Positions 37,063 through 50,775 of a DNA stretch of 64,000 nt are shown here, piece after piece. The stretch is from Paramecium sonneborni (Eukaryota > Ciliophora > Oligohymenophorea > Peniculida > Parameciidae): NCBI GenBank assembly GCA_905182985.1, contig CAJJDN010000023.1, forward strand, positions 182,544 through 246,543. The letters run 5' to 3'. The position numbers and the translations under genes were made by a program. Each line of letters starts with the position of its first letter. The first letter of the stretch is position 1. The notes under the pieces were generated by a model. The model was not told the origin of the DNA. It ran no database searches and saw nothing but the letters and a program-made list of their open reading frames with translations.

Positions 37063-38403
37063 TCATAGAAGTTTAACTAGTTTTCCTTGTTTCCAAATTC
37101 CTTGAGTGGGATCTTATCCAAGACATTTATAAAATTCTCCTTATCCATGTTAAAGTCCTTTTTTCCACAATCCAATATATTTACGGCCGTCAGCAAATTA
37201 GAATATACCAAAACCATGTTTTTAATCATTACAATACTCACCTTCATAATATCTTCCATCTGGCCATGTTAATCTTCCTTTACCATTCATTTTCCCATCC
37301 TACCAATTTCCTTCATAAACTCTACCATCTTGCCATCTCTAGATAAATCTACTGTCAATATTACATATATTCCTTTTCCATTAAAATCATCAAATTCAAA
37401 TTCTCCTTCATAAATTTCCCCAGAGATGAATGTAATTTTTCCTAATCCATGTTTTTCTCCATTCAAGAAATTACCTACATAGACTGATCCATTCATATAC
37501 CACTCCATTCCTTCTCCATTAGGAAGATCTCTTTCCCAATTCCCTTAATTAATTCTTTATACATAATAATACCTTCATATTTACAACCATTACTATACAT
37601 ATAAACCCCTTATCCATGCATTTTATTATTTTACCATTAACCTCTATAAGTGTTACCCTCCTTACTCTTAAATTCCCCTCTACCATGTAAACAACCCTTA
37701 CTGAATTCACCTTAATAAAAGGATTAATCAGAAAAAGTATATTTTCCTTTACCATCTGGCATCTAATCAAACCATTCACCATTGTAAATGTTTCCACCCA
37801 CTAACTTAATAGCATCCAGTTTAATTCTTTTATTTGTTGTTGATAATTTTATTTTATCTTTAGGTTCCAATATTTCATGAGTTAACAAACATCTAAATCT
37901 AAATGATTACATCTTCTTCGTTTAATTTTAAGAGGATCTTATAGATTTTATTGGAGGAGATGTACTCTATTATAATGGTGTTTGTTCAGCTTATTCAAAT
38001 CCATCATCATCTAATGAATCTGACTCCTTTGGTTATAATTTAGCACTAAATTCTCTTCCAAAGTGAGAAAGGCTTTTCCTTTTTCCATGATAATCTATCA
38101 TAGGCAATACATTTCGACTCTCCTGAAGATTTAATCTTGGAGAATAAGAGTTAGTACGATATTCAATTAAACAGTCATATGTTGAATTACTTCTCTTTTA
38201 ATTCATTGATCTCTTTTTCGCTAATTCTTATCTACTCTTCTTACTTATAATCTTACTTAAATCTCTATCTACAAATGTATGCACGAAATGCTGTCTAAAT
38301 TCTTATTGCCATTTTAATCTGATTCTCCTCCAATAAATTCACAGGATTGTTCTTTATTGCTACTTATTACAACGGTTCTTGTCTCTACATACATTAATTG
38401 CAT
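37063..38403 (-). CDS. MORN-repeat protein
   Basis: The C-terminal half holds about eight MORN repeats, such as YNGEWFDQMPDGKGKY, YRGQWQNNKMHGQG, YEGEFEFDDFNGKG and YEGNWQDGKMNGKG, ending QGKLVKLL-stop. Introns of 29 and 26 nt interrupt the repeats. The N-terminal ~200 residues are Ser/Arg/Lys-rich and disordered. MORN proteins in ciliates sit at membranes, basal bodies or cilia. The start at 38403 is uncertain: it needs a 17-nt intron near the N-terminus, and a further ATG lies upstream near 38644 without a clean join. Confidence 0.75.
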
Positions 38404-38758
38404 GAACCCATATAAATATTATTTATTATAACTAATTAATTTACATCTGTTCCAAAACTTTTATCTTATTTTGTATAATACCAATTTTCACTTTAATTTA
38501 CTATTTTTAATATCTTTCACATCTGATCTTATTGTTACTATCAAAATCAAATTCCTTTAAACCTCATTCTTTATTTAAACCATAGTTTAACACTTCTTCT
38601 AAACACTGATTCTATCAGAAACACCATCTCTTTCAAATTTATTCATACTAATCAAATTAGATAGTTTATTAACAATTATGTTGATGAGTAAAAAAGATTC
38701 AATATACATTTTACTTAAATATTAATAGAGATATTTAAATTAAATAAAGATAAAATAA
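38404..38758. other. Divergent intergenic region
   Basis: Between the MORN gene and enkurin, which face away from each other. Contains an alternative upstream ATG frame for the MORN gene (starting near 38644) that runs into TGA; otherwise nothing recognised. Confidence 0.45.
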
Positions 38759-39658
38759 ATGTAACAGGAAAGCATATATAATTTGATTCCAAAAGAGTAT
38801 GTACCTCCACCTAAAGAACCAATGTATAGATCTGCATTTCCCAATGGTTTGGTACCCACAGCCAGCACTTTTAATAATCATACAACAAGTCGACCTTAAG
38901 TTACAATACATTACTATTTAGATTAACAATATAAACGGTGATTTCCAATTAGCCAAAGGACCTCATACTCATAAAGGATAATCTAATTCTCTTGGAAAAC
39001 CTAAAGGTAATTTATAATACGAATAAGGTTCATACAAACCTGATGCTACCATGTTTAGAATGAAGAATACTGGAACCATGGGATCTAATTAATTGCCTGA
39101 GAGTAATCAATTCTTTCTAAGCATTAGTTTAATCATTCAAATATCCATAATCATGTAAAGCAGCAGTTCCAAAAAAAGACGAAAAACCATTACAAGGACT
39201 TAAATCTAATAAAAATTTTATTGTTACAAATGCAGTTGAAAACATACTATCAGCTCCAAAATAAATTATTGAAGAAAAAGAATGGACTCATAAAAAAGAT
39301 TATGGTAAAGTACCTGATTATTTAACCAAAATCTAAAGTAGCATCAATAATGAATATGAAATCATCAGAAATATGCATATGAGCGAAGCTGAAGAAAGAG
39401 ATAAATAAAAATATTTGATGACCTCTGAAGAAGTCGAACATTTAAAATTAGGTTTGAAAAAAAAATGGGAATCGGTCAATAAGGAATATTAATCAATAAC
39501 ACATATAAGAATGATTGACACTGTTGGATTGAAAAGAAAGTATTATTCTACTTATCATTTAATATAGGAAGGAATAATGTGAAAAAGAATTGGCTTTATT
39601 GGAAAAAGATATAGAAAAATTAAATAAATATTATGTTTTTGTAGACACATAGAAATGA
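38759..39658 (+). CDS. ENKUR: Enkurin (ciliary microtubule inner protein family)
   Basis: 267 residues after introns of 22, 21, 25 and 28 nt. Starts MQQESIYNLIPKEYVPPPKE; ESIYNLIP is the enkurin hallmark. Further matches: ENILSAPK, KKDYGKVPDYL, EEVEHLKLGLKKKWESVNKEYQ, and the end RKEQCEKELALLEKDIEKL. Enkurin lines the inside of axonemal doublets in vertebrate and protist cilia and can bind calmodulin. Length matches the family. Confidence 0.92.
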
Positions 39659-41680
39659 TCATTTTTTTTTATAACGAGAAATTTAAGTAGATAATCTAGT
39701 TTTAAAATATTACTTTTTAAATGTTTCAATTAAACTCAATCATTAGTTTTAACTTATATAATCATTCTTTTCAATATATTTTATTAAAAAAAAATTATTA
39801 TTCTTAAACATCACTCAAATTTTGCATTCGAATAAATTGCAATTGGTTGAAATTGTATGAAAAAAAAATTAAAATTAAAAGCTTAACTTAATAATACGGA
39901 ATCTGATCTAAATGTTTAAAATTCAATAATTGAATAGATTAAGTTTAAGATAGTATTAATGAAATTTATATACAAATATTCATATAGCTTGTAAAAGAGA
40001 GATTGTGACTTTAAAAGAAAAATTGTGTAGAAATTAGCCATAAGTATAATGAAGAATAAATGAAAAACGGGTATCAACGAAATTGTTTTGGCCTTGTAAC
40101 AAAATTCATAATCTAAAATAATTGAAATAGAATAAGATTGATAAATTAATAAGTTCTGTGTAATTCTATAATTTCATCAAGATTAATAGATTAAATTAAG
40201 AGAGGCATATAAATATATTGATGACATAATTCTAAAAAATATGATGAGTTCAAAAGAAATTTATTGGACAAACAAAAAACACAAAAGTTGGAAACTTTTA
40301 ATATACCACTAAAATTCATACAAAGTAAATATTAAATAAGAGGTTCTTAGAAAAAAATAAACTTGAGAAGATTGTTTTCTATAGGGATTTAATTTATCAA
40401 AAAAAAGTAAGCTTAATGATAAATCTTAGGGAAATCTAAAGCCTACATATTTAATTTTTAACAATTAGTTATTTTTCATTTTTAATAGTTATTCTAATTT
40501 TACGGTTCTTTACAATATGTTTTCTCCAAAAAGCTTTTATGATATAAGACGTTTGCTTGCGGAGTTGAACATTTTAATAAAACTTACAAAATTCTCTTAA
40601 GTTTAAATTAAATGTTCTCTCAATTTTTAAGGCATATATAAATAGGAACTTTAAAGCTCGAGAAGTTTAAGTTTGATATAAATTTATATATTTAAATTAT
40701 AAAATCAACTCTTTCCTCTAGAAACTCTAAAAAGACTCATATTTAGAACTTGCTGAAATAACATAGTTGCTTTAAACAATACAATAATTTATTAAAATTA
40801 TTCAATAAAAATAACTTTAATTTTTCTCATTATATCATCAGTTTCGAAAATTTTGTGTTAGATTTTGATTAAACAAACCAAATATAAAATGTTCTAAATA
40901 TAAGCATATATAGTTGAAATCAACTTCAATAGATAATACTTAAAATAATAAGTAATATTTAATGATGCCTTGTAGACATTAATTGTTAAATAATGTTATA
41001 TTAACTTTCCTTTTATGCTACGAAAATTTTTGAAACACTTAATGTGAAAATAAGTTTGTTTTTTTTAGTAACTAAAATGACGGTGATTCTTGTTAAATTT
41101 ATTTTCAGTATCTAATTTTTATTATGCTCATTTTATTACTTAAAATTATAAGTCTCTATAATAGAAGGACTTTGTTTATATTCAATGCTTAATTCAAAAG
41201 ATATAGCTCAGTTAGAAACCAAGAGTATTTATATTTTTCTATCTATTAGGTTTCTTTTTAAATTTTGATCTCGATTTGTAATATTTTAAATTCTTTGGCA
41301 AGCTTTTGAGAATTTCAAATACAACATAGATTTAAATTATTATAATGGAAAACCTTGATAATTGATTTATCGATATATGTTTTTATATAAATTATTGTAA
41401 TTTAAATTTTATTGAAATGTTTTATACTAATTTTCTTTTAATAAATATACATAAATCTTCAACTCTATTGATAAAAAAGAGAACCCTTGATTGATGTTTC
41501 ATTGTGAAAATTATGTTTATATATATACTATAAAAATAAGTTCAGTTATGTTTTTACGCTGTTTTATCTGATTATTAATAAAAAAAGATTTTGTAAAATT
41601 TCCTTTAAATTTAGTTTTGAAGCTGATTTATTCATCAAGCAGAACTATTAATTAATTTTACGAATAGATAAATACTCTCT
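39659..41680. other. 2-kb intergenic with a decayed copy of another locus
   Basis: No intact gene. The only structure recognised is the segment 40470-40740, which is related to the 5' end of the giant TPR gene at 60 kb (listed separately). The rest is AT-rich and frames are broken. Confidence 0.55.
40470..40740 (-). pseudogene. Decayed copy of the 5' end of the giant TPR gene
   Basis: Plus-strand text here follows that of about 59880-60165 with many substitutions and small gaps: shared blocks include ttaacaattagttatt, tctttacaa, aagctttt, ttctcttaagtttaaat, and aaattataa..atcaactctt..tctagaaac. It covers roughly the first 75 codons of the giant gene plus its upstream region. The ATG and frame are lost. 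Confidence 0.7.
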
Positions 41681-43827
41681 ATGATGAAAAATATAAAACA
41701 ATCGATACGAAAATATGATAATTTTGGAGTTTCCCTAAACTTTAATATAAGAAATAAGAAACAATATCAGAGTGTATGTGGAGGTTTGATGTCAATTATA
41801 ATGACAATTGTATTGATATACTTTTTCGTAACTGGTATAATAAGCCTAATACTAAGGGATAAATTCTAAGTAATGTATAATAATATTTAGGTTGATGTTT
41901 AATAACTTTAGAATATGAATCCTGATTATCAAGAGATGAATATTACGAATTTTATCTTTGCCATCAAATTGGATAACCCATTCTCTATTATTTATCCAAA
42001 TGATAACAAAACAGCTTTTTAAATTGTGATGAATTAAGTCTAAATTTCTGATTAAGGAAATGGAACACGCAATAAAACTACTTTATATAAAATTAACTTT
42101 GAATAGTGTACAGAAGATCATTTTAAAAATATTAATTATGAAAGCTTTGAAGAAATTAAAGCAGACTTGAGTTCATATTAATGTCTTCCTTAAAATTTTA
42201 GTTTTAAATTACAAGGAACATTTAATTCAAAGCAATTTTTGTATCCCTCTTTGAAAATCTCAGTCTGCTATACAGATGATTGTTATACAAAGGAATAGAT
42301 TTATTCACTTGCTTAAAATAAGTCTATTATGGTATCATTATCGACATTAATTTAATCTTCTATTTACATGAGAAATAACAGAGATGAACATCTACTTCGA
42401 TATATAAATTCTGATTTTTTCTTATAAACAACTTTGAAGGAAGAAAGCAAAGCAGATATATTTTTCAAAAATAACAATATTATAGTTGAGAACAGTATTT
42501 TAAGTTTATTTAAGGAAGAGGAATAGAAGGATTTTTGGTAATTTTCTTTAGAGAACTATAGAGAATTAAAAGTATTTAAATTAATGTAAATTAGGAATAT
42601 CATGATTCTCCAAGTACAATTTTTTCTGTAAATTTCAGAATAAGTCAAGCTTATGAATAAACTAAAAAGACTGTATACACTCTTGATTCTTTTTTATCAT
42701 ATTTTGGAGGTATGTTAAAAATAATTTCTACACTCTTTGGTTTTTTTGCACTTAAGTATAATGAAATTGGTTTAAAATTATCATTAGCAAATTATTTATA
42801 TTAATTTAACATCCCAAAGAAAAAAGAAGGGAAATTTGAGTTCTCTTATGATAAACTATTAAGTCTAATTTAAAAATCAATAAACAGAGTAAATGATTTA
42901 TAATAGAAATTAAAACATCATACTAAGACAGTTATAAAAACTAGTTTAGTGATGAGAGCCTGGAATAGTTAAAAATTCCAAAATTAATAGTCAGCATCAA
43001 ATTTATAAACATAGTAACGAGAATAATTAGATAGCCCTCAAATTGATCAATTACAGTATTAAAAATACATAGAATAATTGTAAGATTATAAAGGAAACTT
43101 TCTTTAAAGATTAATTACTACTTTAAATTCTACAAGACATGATCTAAAATTAGGAATGAATTTTATAGTTTATGAATTTTTATGGTGTACTTGCTGTGAA
43201 AAAGTAGAAATTACTAAAACAATGTTGGATTAAACTTAAAGGGTTATTAATAGAGATCTTGATATTGTTCATTTATTGCAAAAAATTCAAGAAATTGATA
43301 AATTAAAATCAATAATTCTCGAAAAAGATTAATTAAAGGTTTTCAATTACACACCAAAACCTATTATTAATATCAATCCTTCTTATTAATATCAACCTGA
43401 AGAAGAAGGAAAATGTGTTGAATTATTTTAGTAAGTAAATTCTTAAAAAAAAAAATGCAAGATAAAGAGATATAATTTGAATAAACCAAAAAAATTAATT
43501 AAAATTTATGATTCATACAGCAGATTGAAGTCACACCACCATCAGTAAAAAAACCAAAGAATAGTTCAACTTTTGGGTCCTACAATTGAAATGATATTCT
43601 AAAAATATTATGAAATTTAGAATATGGCTAAATAAATGAATTTGACTACTTAAATTCCTGGTGAGAATGAAATTCGTTAAAGTGAATTTTAAAATGATGT
43701 AGTTTTACCAGTAAATTTTTCTTAAAGAGGCAATGTTCCCAGTTAAAAATTGCATGCGTTAAATTTCCAATAAATAAGTCCTAAAACTTTGCCAGACAAA
43801 GATGACGGATTAGTGGAATCTGATTGA
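41681..43827 (+). CDS. Two-TM ciliate family protein (copy T)
   Basis: 707 residues after one 23-nt intron. The N-terminus (MMKNIKQSIRKYDNFGVS) leads to NIRNKKQYQSVCGG and a membrane span LMSIIMTIVLIYFFVTG. A large extracytoplasmic domain with paired cysteines (ICY..DDCYTKE) follows, then DSFLSYFGGMLKIISTLFGFFALKYNEIGL, the second span, and a long Q/K-rich cytosolic tail with a CxxC-type FLWCTCCEK. This layout (FG, short basic, GG.LS, TM ... YFGG, TM) defines a large, ciliate-specific family of unknown role. A close paralog in the opposite direction lies at 61503-63658. Confidence 0.75.
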
Positions 43828-45093
43828 ATGAGAAAAGATATTTTTGAATCATTAATTATAATATAATATTATAAATCATATGAATAAGGAATTTTTTTAC
43901 TTATAATTATTTTCAATGATTGAGTAATAAATGAATTATTTTTATCTATTAAAAAATTCTATATAAAATAATAAAATTCTACATAAGGAAATTATGAGAA
44001 AGAAAACATGATTGAATTTATTTAGAATTTGAAAAAAACCTGAGGAAAGTAATTGAACAATTTAGATAGGGCTTGTAATATAGATTCATAAAATTACAAA
44101 ATTTTAAGAAAATCAGAATCAATGATGATGATCCACTTTTTATTTAATAAAGTGATGATGATGATAATATAATGTAGAAAATGCTTTAGTTGTTAAAGGA
44201 AAAGGAAATGTGGTAGAATTTAATTTGAACAAATTCAAACCTGAATATTTGGGATCTAAAAAAATAAAAGAAGTATTGATTAAAAAACAAGGATATTAAA
44301 TGTATTATTGGTTAATAAGAAGAAGAAAATAATAAAAATGTGAAGTAAGAAGAGGAATTTAAAAAATAATTTGCTAAATTATCATATACAAGAAACCTAA
44401 TTTAGCTAAAAAATTAAATATAGAGGAAATTGTAAAGAAAACTAATAAATCAAAAATCGTCTCTTTTTACTAAATGATTTTTAATTATTGTTATAATTTT
44501 AATATAAAAAATTCAATAAAGTGATCCTAAAGTTTCTAAAGATTTTACTTGCATATATAAGAAACCATCATCTTTATCTCGCATTTTTTACTATAATTAC
44601 CCTAAAGTTTAATCTTAAAATATCTTAATTATTATTACCTTTTTATGGTAAAATATTGTCTATAAAAAAGAAAAGTGATATATATTTTGTTTTTGATGTA
44701 TTTTTTTGTAATATTTTTTTCATATCTGCCTCAAAAGTTATCATAAGTTATTCTGGATCAGCTGCACATCTCGAAATAAAAGGCATCGTTACAACTAAAA
44801 TGAAGAGATAGAATCAATAAATTATTCTAAGATTATCAAAATTTTAGCAGGATGTATTATTTGTTTTGTATTATATAACTTTTTTCTTTCTTCTAATGTG
44901 TGACGTTCCTTAAAAATGGATTTTGTATAAATATTCATTTTTTTAAATTAAAAAATGACTATAAAATAATATAAGAGAAATGTCATTATTTTTCTATTAT
45001 TCTTTTGTTTTGTAGTATTATAAATACTATAATGATCTAATCATTAAGCATCAAAATAATTTTTATTAAGATTAAAATCAAGCATAAACAAGA
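43828..45093. other. Intergenic with coding-like remnants
   Basis: Two pieces look protein-like. On plus, about 43995-44475: an open helical stretch with a DDDPLF..SDDDDN acidic patch, then in another frame VVKGKGNVVEFNLNKFKPEYLG; no start codon joins them. On minus, 44568-44786: a 72-codon ORF starting MPFISRCAADPEQL. Neither could be assigned; they may be relics or genes with unresolved introns. Confidence 0.3.
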
Positions 45094-47184
45094 ATGATTG
45101 AAGCTAAATCAAAAATTTAAAAGAGAGTTTAAAAATATTCCTATTTCTTAAATGACATAATAGGGGAAGGTTATTCATCATCAGTTTACAAGGGCATTAA
45201 TATTTATACCAATTAAGTTGTTGCTATTAAGGTTATAAATTTCTCCACTTTAACAACTCCTATTTCCTAAACCCTTTTAAAAAATGAGATCACTATTTTA
45301 AAACAATTAGATCATGAGAATTTGATGAAAGTTTACGAGATTTTTGAGACTAAAAATAACACTTACATAATATGTGAATATTGCAATGATGGTGATCTTG
45401 CTAATATTTTAGAGAAAACCAATTTTACTTAAACAGAAATTTTAAGTATTTTTCTTCAAGTAGCAAAGGGTGTTAAAGCTTTACATGATCAAAGTATATT
45501 CTCTTTATCATAAAATATTTTAGAAATTATCCACAGAGATATAAAACCAGCTAATATACTGAGATCTAATGGAATTTACAAACTTTCTGATTTTGGATTT
45601 GCAATTATAGAAAATGATTTTGAGAGCATAATAAAAAGATTTAGTGTTGGAACGCCAGTTTATATGGCACCTGAAACCGTTCAGTTAAATTGTTATTCAG
45701 AAAAATCGGATATTTGGTCATTAGGCGTAGTTCTTTACTTAATGGTATATAAGGAAATCCCTTTTAACCTAAAAAAAGATGGAGATCTATATGGAAAATA
45801 ATAAAACATACATGCCAAAATTATAAATGACAAATCATTAAACAAAAAAATCTAGAATATTCTTATAGGTATGTTAGAATTAGATCAATAAAAAAGATTA
45901 AGCATAGATGCAATATTGTCTATATTAAATTAATAGAAAAAATTGAAATGTAATAACTCTCATAAGAACATTCCTTGTAAGATTTTACGTAGGTAAAGTG
46001 GTTATGACTAAACTACACATGATGGTTCTGATAATGATAATTTTGGAAATTCATAAAAATATTTAAAAACATTGCCAGATGAGTTGCCAGACATTAATCA
46101 AAATATGGAGCCTATTTCATTCCGTACTAATATTAATTAGCATACATTTGAATTGAAATAAATTTAATCAAATCAATTATTTAATGAGCAACCAAAATTT
46201 GACTCATCACCTCTAGAAAATAAAGATAAATCCAAAAAGTAAATTCGAATCACTATTCCTACAGTTTAGTCAACTTTTACAAAGTTAAATTCTTAGTCAA
46301 ATTAGTAACAATCTGAAAATAGTGATACACATTAACACAGTAATCCAAATAGTACTAATGACACAATAAAAAATAATCAGATTTCGAATTGTTAATCTTA
46401 GAATTAAATTAATTCTAATTCTCCTTAAATTGCTCCAAAAATAAGTAAGGCAAGTACAATTCGAAATTAAAGAGTTTCCCCAATAAACATTAATCAATCT
46501 TTAAGAAATTTGATTGTTTCACCTTTAAGATCAAGAAAGAGTCCCACAATGTGCTCTTTATCAGATTTGTAAAATTTATAGATACATTAAAATTAACTTC
46601 TATAAAAAAGAGCTGATTATGTTAAGTAAAGAGCTAAGACTGATTTATCAGTTAATAAGCCAACTCATTCAGAATAGAAGAAATCAGAAAAAGATGAAGA
46701 AAAATAAAAATAAAAAACTGCTTTTGAGTTGTTAGCAGCAACAATAAGACCAACATATAAATTTTTGATATTTTTAAATTCAGTCTTAAAAAAGTTTGAC
46801 TCTATAAACACTGAAGAAAAATAAAAATGTTATTTCTTATTAAGAAAACTTTTAGCAGTAAAAGCTTTTGCGATTAAAAATTATTGTCCTTCTTAAGCTT
46901 AAGAGGATTTATAACGTTGGATTGATAGCTTTGAATAATATTTTGAAAAAGTTGGATCTGTATTTTACAATCATCATGATAGAAAGTTTAGTCAGTATTT
47001 TAATAATAATCTAGAACAATTTACAAAAGGATTTTCTTAATTACTATATACTTATCTTTAAGAAGTTAATTAATAGTTGTTATCTAAAGATTTACTAATA
47101 ATTTAGGAAGTAATCAATGAAAATTTAAAATAATTTAATGATCCAATTTTATTTGCTAGAAGGTGGGAGAATGATCAATAATGA
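45094..47184 (+). CDS. ULK/Atg1-like Ser/Thr kinase
   Basis: 686 residues with one 30-nt intron just before IIHRDIKPANIL. Kinase motifs: [74 protein letters not shown]. The kinase ends by ~residue 275; a Ser/Asn/Gln-rich linker of ~260 residues follows, then a helical C-terminal domain (AFELLAATIRPTYKFLIFL...). This N-kinase, disordered middle and C-terminal helical domain resembles ULK/Atg1 autophagy kinases, which are expanded in ciliates. Activity is expected: Lys, HRD Asp and DFG Asp are present. Confidence 0.8.
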
Positions 47185-47367
47185 GTTTTTCCTATGATGT
47201 ATATCTGTTATACATTATTAAAGAAAATTGTTATTTTTGTTAATTAATATAAAATTTAAATTAAAATTTTTCTTTTTGATTCTATAAAATTTATAGATAG
47301 ATATCGCAAAATTATATTTTTAATTAAGAGAACATCTATATATATTGACATCAAATGAAATTCCTAT

Positions 47368-48231
47368 GGCAAAATATGAGGTGCAGCTTAAGTCCAAAAA
47401 TAGAGAGAAGTGCAGTTGACTAAGAAGTGATTATTTTAATCTAAATTATTAAACTAAATAGAATAACCAAAAAGCAAATTTGTCTAATATACTTGAAAAG
47501 ATGTTTCACTCTCCAATTAATCAACAAAATCTTCATATAAATAAACATAATAAAATGAAAGATTGGATATTGATTGGTTATATATGGCTACATTTCTACT
47601 TCTTCTAATTTTTATTAATTTTATAATAATTATTATTATTCTACAATTTTGACTTGCTTCTCTTTATTGATTTTACAGTTTTTTGTCTTTAGATTTTAAT
47701 TAGACAATATTGCTGATGAATTAGATGTTCTAAAGGTCAACTATAAAAGTGAGAATAATATTGTTAATAAAATCCCTACAACAATTTCTACAATTTTGGT
47801 GTCCTCAGATTTTATTATAAATTGAATTCATTATCAGGGCAAGATCATTATGCTGAATAAGTTTAAAATACTATGTAAATTGTCATAGCTCCTGAAATAA
47901 TTAATGATCCTTATGGATTCCATTCTAATAAATAAATATCAGTTGCTCTAACAATCAAAATCATTGTAAATATATTCAAAAAAAAAAATGTTTGTTCCAC
48001 ATCAGAAAACCGTATAACTAATGCAAAATATTTCTATCTTTTGAAAAATTCATTTTTTATGAATAGAGTTATAAAAAAGAAAATAGCCATGAACCTAAAT
48101 TATAAATTTAGTATTAAAAAATTTTACAAACCACCTTCATTTGCAATTTATGCTACCTCTCCTCTTATTAACATAAAGATCATCAAAAATTTATACATCC
48201 ACATTTATTTTTTGATTCTATTTTACATTTG
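47368..48231 (+). CDS. Unknown gene, frame not resolved
   Basis: Starts MAKYEVQLKSKNREKCS and then meets TGA, but the same frame goes on with protein-like sequence. Further on are RFQLDNIADELDV and, in another frame, FYNFGVLRFYYKLN...VIAPEIINDPYGFHSNKQ, which runs open to TGA 48229-48231. It looks like a real protein cut by introns I could not place, or by errors. There is one hydrophobic stretch near WILIGYIWLHFYFF. No family recognised. Confidence 0.35.
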
Positions 48232-48377
48232 ATTATTTGTATTATTTATACCAAATATTTATAAGTTATTTTAGTTTTGGATTGACTAGATAAAATACCT
48301 AAATATTTGAGAATTAATAAAATCATAAAAAATAAAATTTATATAGTATCGTTTTATTTATATATTATTTTATATAA

Positions 48378-49893
48378 ATGGGTAATTGCTATGGAAGTAG
48401 AAAAGATCCAATACCATTAGCTTTTGATTAAGCTGAATATTAAGCACTTAATAATCAGTTCCGTTATTATTGTGAATTAAGCAGCTAGTAATTTAGCAAC
48501 ATATTTAAGAACTCGTGATGTTAATGGATTAAACCAAAAATCATTTGAGGATATTTTTTGTGAAAATCCTTCATTTGGAATTAAATTATTTAAATTTTTA
48601 GAGGCATATTCTGGATCTCAAGGATTGATTAAAAAAGAACCATTGTTTGAATTTTGTATTATATTTATTTATTATCAGTGGAATTATTGGTTAAGGATGT
48701 TTAGACTAATATTCCAACATTTAAGAACCTAGAAAGATTTGAATTAATGTCTTTAATTTCTTTGCAAGATTCAAAATTCTTAACTACAAAAGAAGAATTA
48801 GCTTAATTATAATTGACATATTTAGACACTATTGGAGTGATTAAAGTAATTACCTAATCTATTAATAAGGATTTAATTAAAATGCATTAAATAGGTAAAA
48901 AAGCAGTTTCTACAAATGAGAGATACATTAAGACTTTGGTCGATATGCTTTATAGTAAAAATCTTAATAATAATTATTTAGAAAATGAGTCAGGTTCTTT
49001 TTCTTGGGTTAGTTTAGTTGATTTTGTAACAAAATAAATGCCAGGAACTAAAGAAGCAATTAAACATTATTTTTAAGCAAAATTTATGGGAAAATAAATA
49101 AATGTATTTATTTAAATGAAAGATAGAACTTTATCCCTATTGTAAATACACCTTCTTATTTTTTGACTGATGAATTGTGTTTTTAATTACTTCTTAGTAC
49201 AAATTCAGTTTTAAAAAATTGTTCACAATTAACTTTACTTTATTCTAGTGTTGCTCATTAGGGTGGATTTAATTAAATGATTTAAGTAATGAAAGGTAAT
49301 AAAATTAAATATTGTAATTAGATAGTAAATTACCTACTTTAGTTTTGATTTAACATTAAGAGATTTATGATTAAAAATAAAAAGTTTAAACTTTTGGTGC
49401 AATTACTAATCTGAGATGGTATGATACTAAATAATATTTTGGAACTAAAGATGATTGTGTTTTTAGTCTCTTTCCATATTATAAGATATTTAAATCAAAA
49501 AAAGGAGAATAAAATTATTGTTATTTAGATTCATAAAAAGGATTTGGTTTTGGAGGTAAGAATGCTGAAGGATTCAGAATTTGGATTGATAAAAACATTG
49601 ATAATTCATATTGTAATTAATTTGATGATACTTATGAAAATGGTCCCATTTTACTACCTTATGTTAAAAAACTTAATATCAAAATTATAGAAATATGGGG
49701 TATTTAACATCCACCTGAAGATTTGGATGATAACACAGAAGTTAATATTGATTTAAAAGATCCTCTTCTTTAAAAACCTGATGAAATATAATTCCCTGAT
49801 TCTAATGCAGATTACTATTGGGTTGGTTAAGATTAAAAAATTGATGAAAAGAATTCAGGATATTATTGGGAAGTTTAAAATGAGACAAAATGA
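48378..49893 (+). CDS. TLDc domain protein, N-myristoylated type
   Basis: Starts MGNCYGSRKD: Gly2 for myristoylation and Cys4 for palmitoylation. The first ~290 residues are helical with no clear domain (ELMSLISLQDSKFL, RYIKTLVDMLYS). The C-terminal part is a TLDc domain: DDCVFSLFPYYKIFKS, YLDSQKGFGFGGKNAEGFRIWIDKN, NGPILL, and IKIIEIWGI. About 60 residues follow the domain, ending QNETK-stop. Several short introns are needed (for example near 48660, 49170, 49300); not all boundaries were fixed. It is a second, only distantly similar TLDc gene in this window. Confidence 0.75.
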
Positions 49894-50775
49894 TTAGAAA
49901 TTAAAAAGTTATTATTATATTTTGAATTATAATATTTCTGATAATTCCTAAGTCTCAAGACATATGGAAAATAAATAATTTGTACAAATTTATATATTTA
50001 ATAATTCAAACCAAAAATGGTAAGCTTGAAGAAGATCCAAGTAGGGTAGCCATCTATTATGACAAGCTTGGCAATTTTATAAACCATACCTAATTCATAA
50101 GAATAAAAATAAAATCAACTACTAATTTAATACTATCCTAAAAACATGGAAGAATTAGTTATTAATATTTTACTAGCATTCAGAATAATTTATGTATAAA
50201 TGATTGCATTATTGGAAACTTTCATAATGATAATCAAAAGTATTTATGGATGTAACAAAAATAATTTATTTTAGATCTTTTTGGAATACACAAAAAAAAT
50301 GGATTTTATTTCTTTTTTGAACTCATAAAAAATTTATCCCTTATTATCTTATGCTTTAATATAAGACTTCTATAATTTGCTACTAAGTTTTTTCAATAGC
50401 CCCTTTAAAATCCAGTTAAAAACAAATGACTATTATTCTTTGTAATTACAATTTTAATTCATATTCATAAAAAATTATTTGGAAATGTTAAACCATTTAA
50501 ATTTATTAGAAATTTTCTTTATAAATCTAAAACAGATTAATAATTTCATTTTAAAAACCTCATTTTATTGATATGAGAATTTAGATTATTACTTAAAATT
50601 ACCAAGTAGAAAGTTTTTTTAATTAACTATTCTAAAAAAGAATAGAATTTCGAATTGTCGATAATGTAAAATTTTTAATAAAGAAAAATATTATAATTGA
50701 TTCTATAAAAGTATTTATTATAATAAATAGAATTCAGGATAAAAATTATCATTTTAATAATTATGAATTTGGCTA
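49894..50775. other. Intergenic or unresolved gene
   Basis: One plus frame, 50017-50571, is open for 184 codons from an ATG (MVSLKKIQVGQPS), rich in L, I, F and N. A second overlapping plus frame around 50000-50400 is also TGA-free and reads GKLEEDPSRVAIYYDKLGNF, arguably more protein-like. They cannot both be real. I keep the region as unresolved. Confidence 0.3.
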
